Positions 60,825-64,000 of a stretch of 64,000 nt of DNA are shown here, piece after piece (the first letter of the stretch is position 1; each line of letters starts with the position of its first letter). The position numbers and the translations under genes were made by a program. The notes beneath the pieces were generated by a model that worked only from the letters and a program-made list of their open reading frames with translations, searched no databases and was not told the origin of the DNA. Source of the stretch: [Clostridium] saccharolyticum WM1 (GTDB lineage: Bacteria > Bacillota > Clostridia > Lachnospirales > Lachnospiraceae); contig NC_014376.1 in NCBI RefSeq assembly GCF_000144625.1, positions 3,224,001 through 3,288,000 on the forward strand, given 5' to 3'.

Positions 60825-61940
60825 TTAAGGATGGATGATCTTCTGTTGTTCCCATCCCTTTTGTATCTTTTCCCTAAGAGTCTCAAAGGGCAGAAGCCCG
60901 CTGATGGCATCGTACTCCGTCACACAGGAAGCCCCTGTTGCAGCCGCAAGCTCCAGGCATTCCTCCGGCCTTGCTCCATCAAGCATGGCCTTTATAAATG
61001 CTGCAATGCTGGTATCCCCTGCTCCGGTAGCCGACAGGATCCTGTCAGGTACGAAGCTGTTCTGAAAACAGGCAATCCCGCCCCAGCCCTCCATAAAATG
61101 TTCCGGTCTTGTCTTTAAATACATACCGGCGGCCCCGCATTTCAGCAATACAGCCTTGGCTCCCAGGTTTAAGGCCCGATCTGCAAGAACCTCCACATCC
61201 TCACTTAAGGACAGGATGGAGGTGATGTCATCCCCTCCTGCTTTTTCCTGCCATTTGTCATACAGATTCCGGTCCAGCATGTATCCTAGTTCTTCAATGC
61301 TGGGAACAAAGAAATCCACATAAGGAAGCACGGATGCCAGAATCTTTTCCCAGTCACAGCCGGCCGCCTCTGAATCAGGATCCACCGCCGTTAAATCCAA
61401 GGATGTCGTAAGAGACAGCTCCTTGACCCGGCGGAAAAGATCCGCCAGTTCTTCCCCGTCATTCTGGTAAAATCTCCGCATCAGCGTAGGATATCCAAAA
61501 TGAAAGTGGGACGCCCCGGATATCCGGTCAAAATCCACGTCATTGCAGCAAAACGTATCATTGCACCCGGGATCATGGAGAAAAAACCGGTCAAACCCTT
61601 TTGGAGCAATGACCACTGTATAGGAGGTGGATTCCCCCTCCACTTCCGGAATGCTGCTCTCACAGCCGCTTTGCCTGATCTTCTCCTTTAATATCAGGCC
61701 GAAATCATCATGTCCCACCTTTGCCATTAAAAGCACGCTGCCTCCCAGGGCATGGAGCCCCAGCCCTGTATTGGAAACTGCTCCGCCTGTGGATACCTGT
61801 GCCTTACCTACCCGCAGAAGTTTTCCAGGGCGCAGCAGCGAAGAAAGCTTCTGACTGCCGCTGTTTTTAAAAACCGGCGTAATGTCCAGGGAAATATGTC
61901 CGGCCACCACAACGTTACTCTTTCCTTCCTGATCCTTCAT
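60825..61940 (-). CDS. PfkB-family sugar kinase
   Basis: 371 residues, somewhat longer than ribokinase. N-terminal VVVAGHISLDITPVF and GGAVSNTGLGLHALGG bind sugar; the anion-hole motif LSATGAGDTSIAAFIKAML carries the catalytic Asp. It phosphorylates a ketose, probably the isomerase product. First gene of the lyxose-type operon, 31 bp before the aldolase gene. Upstream are nested palindromes and the divergent chemotaxis gene. Confidence 0.9.
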   Translation of the reverse strand: MKDQEGKSNVVVAGHISLDITPVFKNSGSQKLSSLLRPGKLLRVGKAQVSTGGAVSNTGLGLHALGGSVLLMAKVGHDDFGLILKEKIRQSGCESSIPEVEGESTSYTVVIAPKGFDRFFLHDPGCNDTFCCNDVDFDRISGASHFHFGYPTLMRRFYQNDGEELADLFRRVKELSLTTSLDLTAVDPDSEAAGCDWEKILASVLPYVDFFVPSIEELGYMLDRNLYDKWQEKAGGDDITSILSLSEDVEVLADRALNLGAKAVLLKCGAAGMYLKTRPEHFMEGWGGIACFQNSFVPDRILSATGAGDTSIAAFIKAMLDGARPEECLELAAATGASCVTEYDAISGLLPFETLREKIQKGWEQQKIIHP

Positions 61941-62021
61941 GATTTACCCCCTCTCTCTGTACTCATCATAACAATTCCAGGAGAAAAGTCAATATTTTTT
62001 ATGCATTTATTACTATTGTAA

Positions 62022-62057
62022 TGTGCAATATGACATTTGTCATGTGTAAATTGCACA
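62022..62057. promoter_or_regulatory. Nested palindromes upstream of the PfkB operon
   Basis: TGTGCAAT (62022-62029) and ATTGCACA (62050-62057) are exact inverted copies, and between them ATGACATTTGTCAT (62030-62043) is a second palindrome with a TT centre. They lie 80-120 bp upstream of the kinase start, in the gap shared with the divergent chemotaxis gene. They are good candidates for binding by the operon's regulator, possibly the LuxR-type response regulator. Confidence 0.5.
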
Positions 62058-62189
62058 ATTCCAAGAACTGATAGCTCCAATCTCTGAAAATAGTATTATA
62101 ACGATAAGTGTTTAAAAATTTATCAAAAATAATTTCATTTTCGATAAAAATGATTTTAAATTCTATCTTTATCACTCTATTTCTTTAGA

Positions 62190-62219
62190 TTGACAAACAA
62201 TAATCCAGTATTATATAAT
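62190..62219 (+). promoter_or_regulatory. Consensus sigma-A promoter of the chemotaxis-protein gene
   Basis: TTGACA (62190-62195), an 18-bp spacer and TATAAT (62214-62219) match consensus fully. The predicted start is near 62226, giving an 86-nt leader before the ATG. No sigma-D-type motility promoter was seen. Confidence 0.8.
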
Positions 62220-62311
62220 GAATAATGTCGATATTTGTCTAAAAATGGAAGACGAGTTTTATTAAAGTGATTATAGATAAGAAATTGATGAAAAACTAGG
62301 AGGTTATCCGT

Positions 62312-64000
62312 ATGAAAAATTTCAGAGATTACAGTATTACCAGAAAGCTGCTTACAGCCTTTCTCAGCATGGTATTAATTATGCTTGTAATCGGCATCAT
62401 GGGCATCTTTGGTATGGCCCGTATCAACAAAATGGATACTTTTTTGTACAAAAACCAAACAGCTCCCATGAAAGATCTGACCGTTGCCATGAAGAATCTG
62501 TATCAGCTTCGTGCAGATTCCAACGCCATGATCATTCATGCAGGCGATACCGCAGCGCTGGAAAAATTAGAGCAAAGTTATTTAGAAACTAAGAACAACT
62601 TCCTTAACGTTTCCGCCACGTACCGGACCAGCATTGAGGATGCGGAAGCTCTTGCGCTGATGGATGAGGCGATCCAGCTCTATACCGATTCCTTTGATCC
62701 ATCCATACAAAGATGTTTAAATGCAGCCAAGCAGGGATCAAAGAACACGGCATTGACTGCCTTTGATCAGGACGCAGACAAGATACAGAAGATATTTGAC
62801 AATTTTGACAGAATGGCGGAGTTCCGCCTGGACGAAGCTTACCAGACCAGCAAAACCAATGATTCCACCGCCATCGTACTGACCCTGATCCTTTGTGTCA
62901 TCATTGCAGCAGGTATCGCCCTGGCCATGTTCCTGGGTATTCGGATCTCCCGCATGATCAGCCTGCCCATCGAAAAGGTGGTAAAGGCTGCTGATAAAAT
63001 CGCCCTTGGTTATTTGGAAGTTGATTTACAGGATGTAGATTCCAAAGATGAAACCGGACAGCTGGCTTCTGCCTTTGTCTCCATGCTGGAAGGCATCCGG
63101 GCTCAGGTGCTCATTGCCGAAAAAATCAGCAACGGAGATTTTACACAGGAAGTTCCTCTCCGTTCCGAGGAAGATATTCTTGGTCTTGCTCTCCGCAAGA
63201 TCGAAAAGGACCTTAACCGGACCCTGCTTCTCATAAGCACGGCAGCCGATCAGGTCAATTCTGGTGCAGAGCAGGTGTCTTCTGCAGCCCAGGCTTTGGC
63301 TTCCGGATCTACGGAACAGGCCGCAACCGTTGAAGAGCTTAATGCCGCCATTACCACAGTTGCCAAACAGGCCAGCCAGAATGCAGACAATGTCCGTTTG
63401 GCATCTACCTACGTGGAACAAAACGGAGTCGGCGTTATTGAAAGCAATACCCACATGCAAAACTTAAATACCTCCATGAATAAGATCAGCACCGCTTCCG
63501 AAGAAATCTCCAATATCACCAAAGTGATTGAAGATATCGCCTTCCAGACAAATATTCTGGCATTGAATGCCGCTATTGAAGCTGCACGTGCAGGAAGTGC
63601 TGGTAAGGGCTTTGCAGTGGTTGCGGATGAAGTGCGGAATCTTGCCACAAAATCAGCAGAAGCAGCAAAAGAAACCGCAAATCTCATCGTACATTCCGTG
63701 GAAGCAGTTACCGAAGGCAAGCAGATGGCAGCTAACGCCGCAAAGATCCTTCAGGAAGTAGGGGAAAAATCAAAGGTTGTGGAGCAGGCCATTCAGGAGA
63801 TCGAAGCCGCATCAGCCCAGCAGGTAATGGCTATTGAGCAGATCAACCAGGGCCTGTCACAGGTATCTGCCGTAATCCAGACAAATGCTGCTACCGCAGA
63901 AGAAAGCTCTGCTTCCAGTGAAGAGCTGACCGCTCAGTCCCAGACCTTGCAGCAGGAGGTTGGAAAATTCAAATTAAACGGAGAACAAATGGATTTTCAT
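62312..64000 (+). CDS. Methyl-accepting chemotaxis protein (runs off the window)
   Basis: 563 residues are visible from the ATG at 62312 (AGGAGG 8 bases upstream). N-terminal membrane helix at about residues 11-33, an extracellular four-helix-bundle sensor of about 150 residues (4HB_MCP type: [20 protein letters not shown]), second membrane helix at about 190-212, then a HAMP region and the signalling domain with hairpin-tip motif [20 protein letters not shown]. It controls CheA and thus swimming. No ligand can be named. It is divergent from the PfkB-lyxose operon, so a sugar attractant is conceivable. Confidence 0.93.
   Translation, partial: MKNFRDYSITRKLLTAFLSMVLIMLVIGIMGIFGMARINKMDTFLYKNQTAPMKDLTVAMKNLYQLRADSNAMIIHAGDTAALEKLEQSYLETKNNFLNVSATYRTSIEDAEALALMDEAIQLYTDSFDPSIQRCLNAAKQGSKNTALTAFDQDADKIQKIFDNFDRMAEFRLDEAYQTSKTNDSTAIVLTLILCVIIAAGIALAMFLGIRISRMISLPIEKVVKAADKIALGYLEVDLQDVDSKDETGQLASAFVSMLEGIRAQVLIAEKISNGDFTQEVPLRSEEDILGLALRKIEKDLNRTLLLISTAADQVNSGAEQVSSAAQALASGSTEQAATVEELNAAITTVAKQASQNADNVRLASTYVEQNGVGVIESNTHMQNLNTSMNKISTASEEISNITKVIEDIAFQTNILALNAAIEAARAGSAGKGFAVVADEVRNLATKSAEAAKETANLIVHSVEAVTEGKQMAANAAKILQEVGEKSKVVEQAIQEIEAASAQQVMAIEQINQGLSQVSAVIQTNAATAEESSASSEELTAQSQTLQQEVGKFKLNGEQMDFH

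Overview
The window looks like chromosome of a Lachnospiraceae (Clostridium cluster XIVa) anaerobe, close in style to Lacrimispora / the Clostridium saccharolyticum group. This is an inference from moderate GC, Firmicutes-type Shine-Dalgarno sequences and promoters, the clostridial rimP-nusA-rnpM-ylxQ-infB order, and many sugar transport systems beside strictly anaerobic flavin/iron-sulfur chemistry. I see no rRNA, tRNA, insertion sequence, prophage or CRISPR array. Most genes are on the minus strand.

Layout. 1-3003: translation/transcription operon (rimP, nusA, rnpM, a YlxQ-type L7Ae protein, start of infB) with a clear promoter. 3352-4909: ATPase and permease of an SsuBC-like importer without a binding protein. 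5089-20584: carbohydrate region with two CUT1-type ABC importers, a GH130 phosphorylase, a phosphohexomutase and LacI regulator, a GH2 glycosidase, a HAD phosphatase, and a divergent ArsR-type regulator with a sugar isomerase/epimerase-like TIM barrel. The second importer's binding-protein gene is broken by an in-frame stop codon just after its lipoprotein leader.

20661-34808: an eleven-gene operon that resembles the Clostridium sporogenes fld and Clostridioides difficile had clusters: activator, two-subunit 2-hydroxyacyl-CoA dehydratase, GntP-type permease, LarA-family 2-hydroxyacid racemase homologue, YkvI-type membrane protein, acyl-CoA ligase, acyl-CoA dehydrogenase, EtfB, EtfA with a ferredoxin domain, and a family III CoA-transferase. 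A GntR/FCD regulator and three overlapping or nearby TGTATACA-type sites sit upstream. The gene set fits uptake, racemisation, activation, dehydration and reduction of an external 2-hydroxy acid.

35228-43433: a mannose-family PTS (IIA, IIB, IIC, IID), its UTRA-type GntR regulator, and three sugar-phosphate isomerase-type proteins (two cupins and a ManA with a long extra N-terminal domain). A lone glucose/beta-glucoside-type EIIC follows, with a scrap of a cell-wall-repeat protein after its stop. 43845-50342: an unrecognised HTH protein divergent from a 1610-residue sortase-anchored adhesin.

50489-61940: a ribose-type ABC importer with lyxose isomerase, class II aldolase and PfkB kinase, followed by a second, paralogous binding protein, a histidine kinase, a response regulator and another solute-binding protein. 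I read this as a sugar catabolic operon coupled to a three-component sensor. It contains an 81-bp tandem repeat and a roughly 9-bp minisatellite-like tract. 62312-64000 is the start of a methyl-accepting chemotaxis protein with a consensus promoter.
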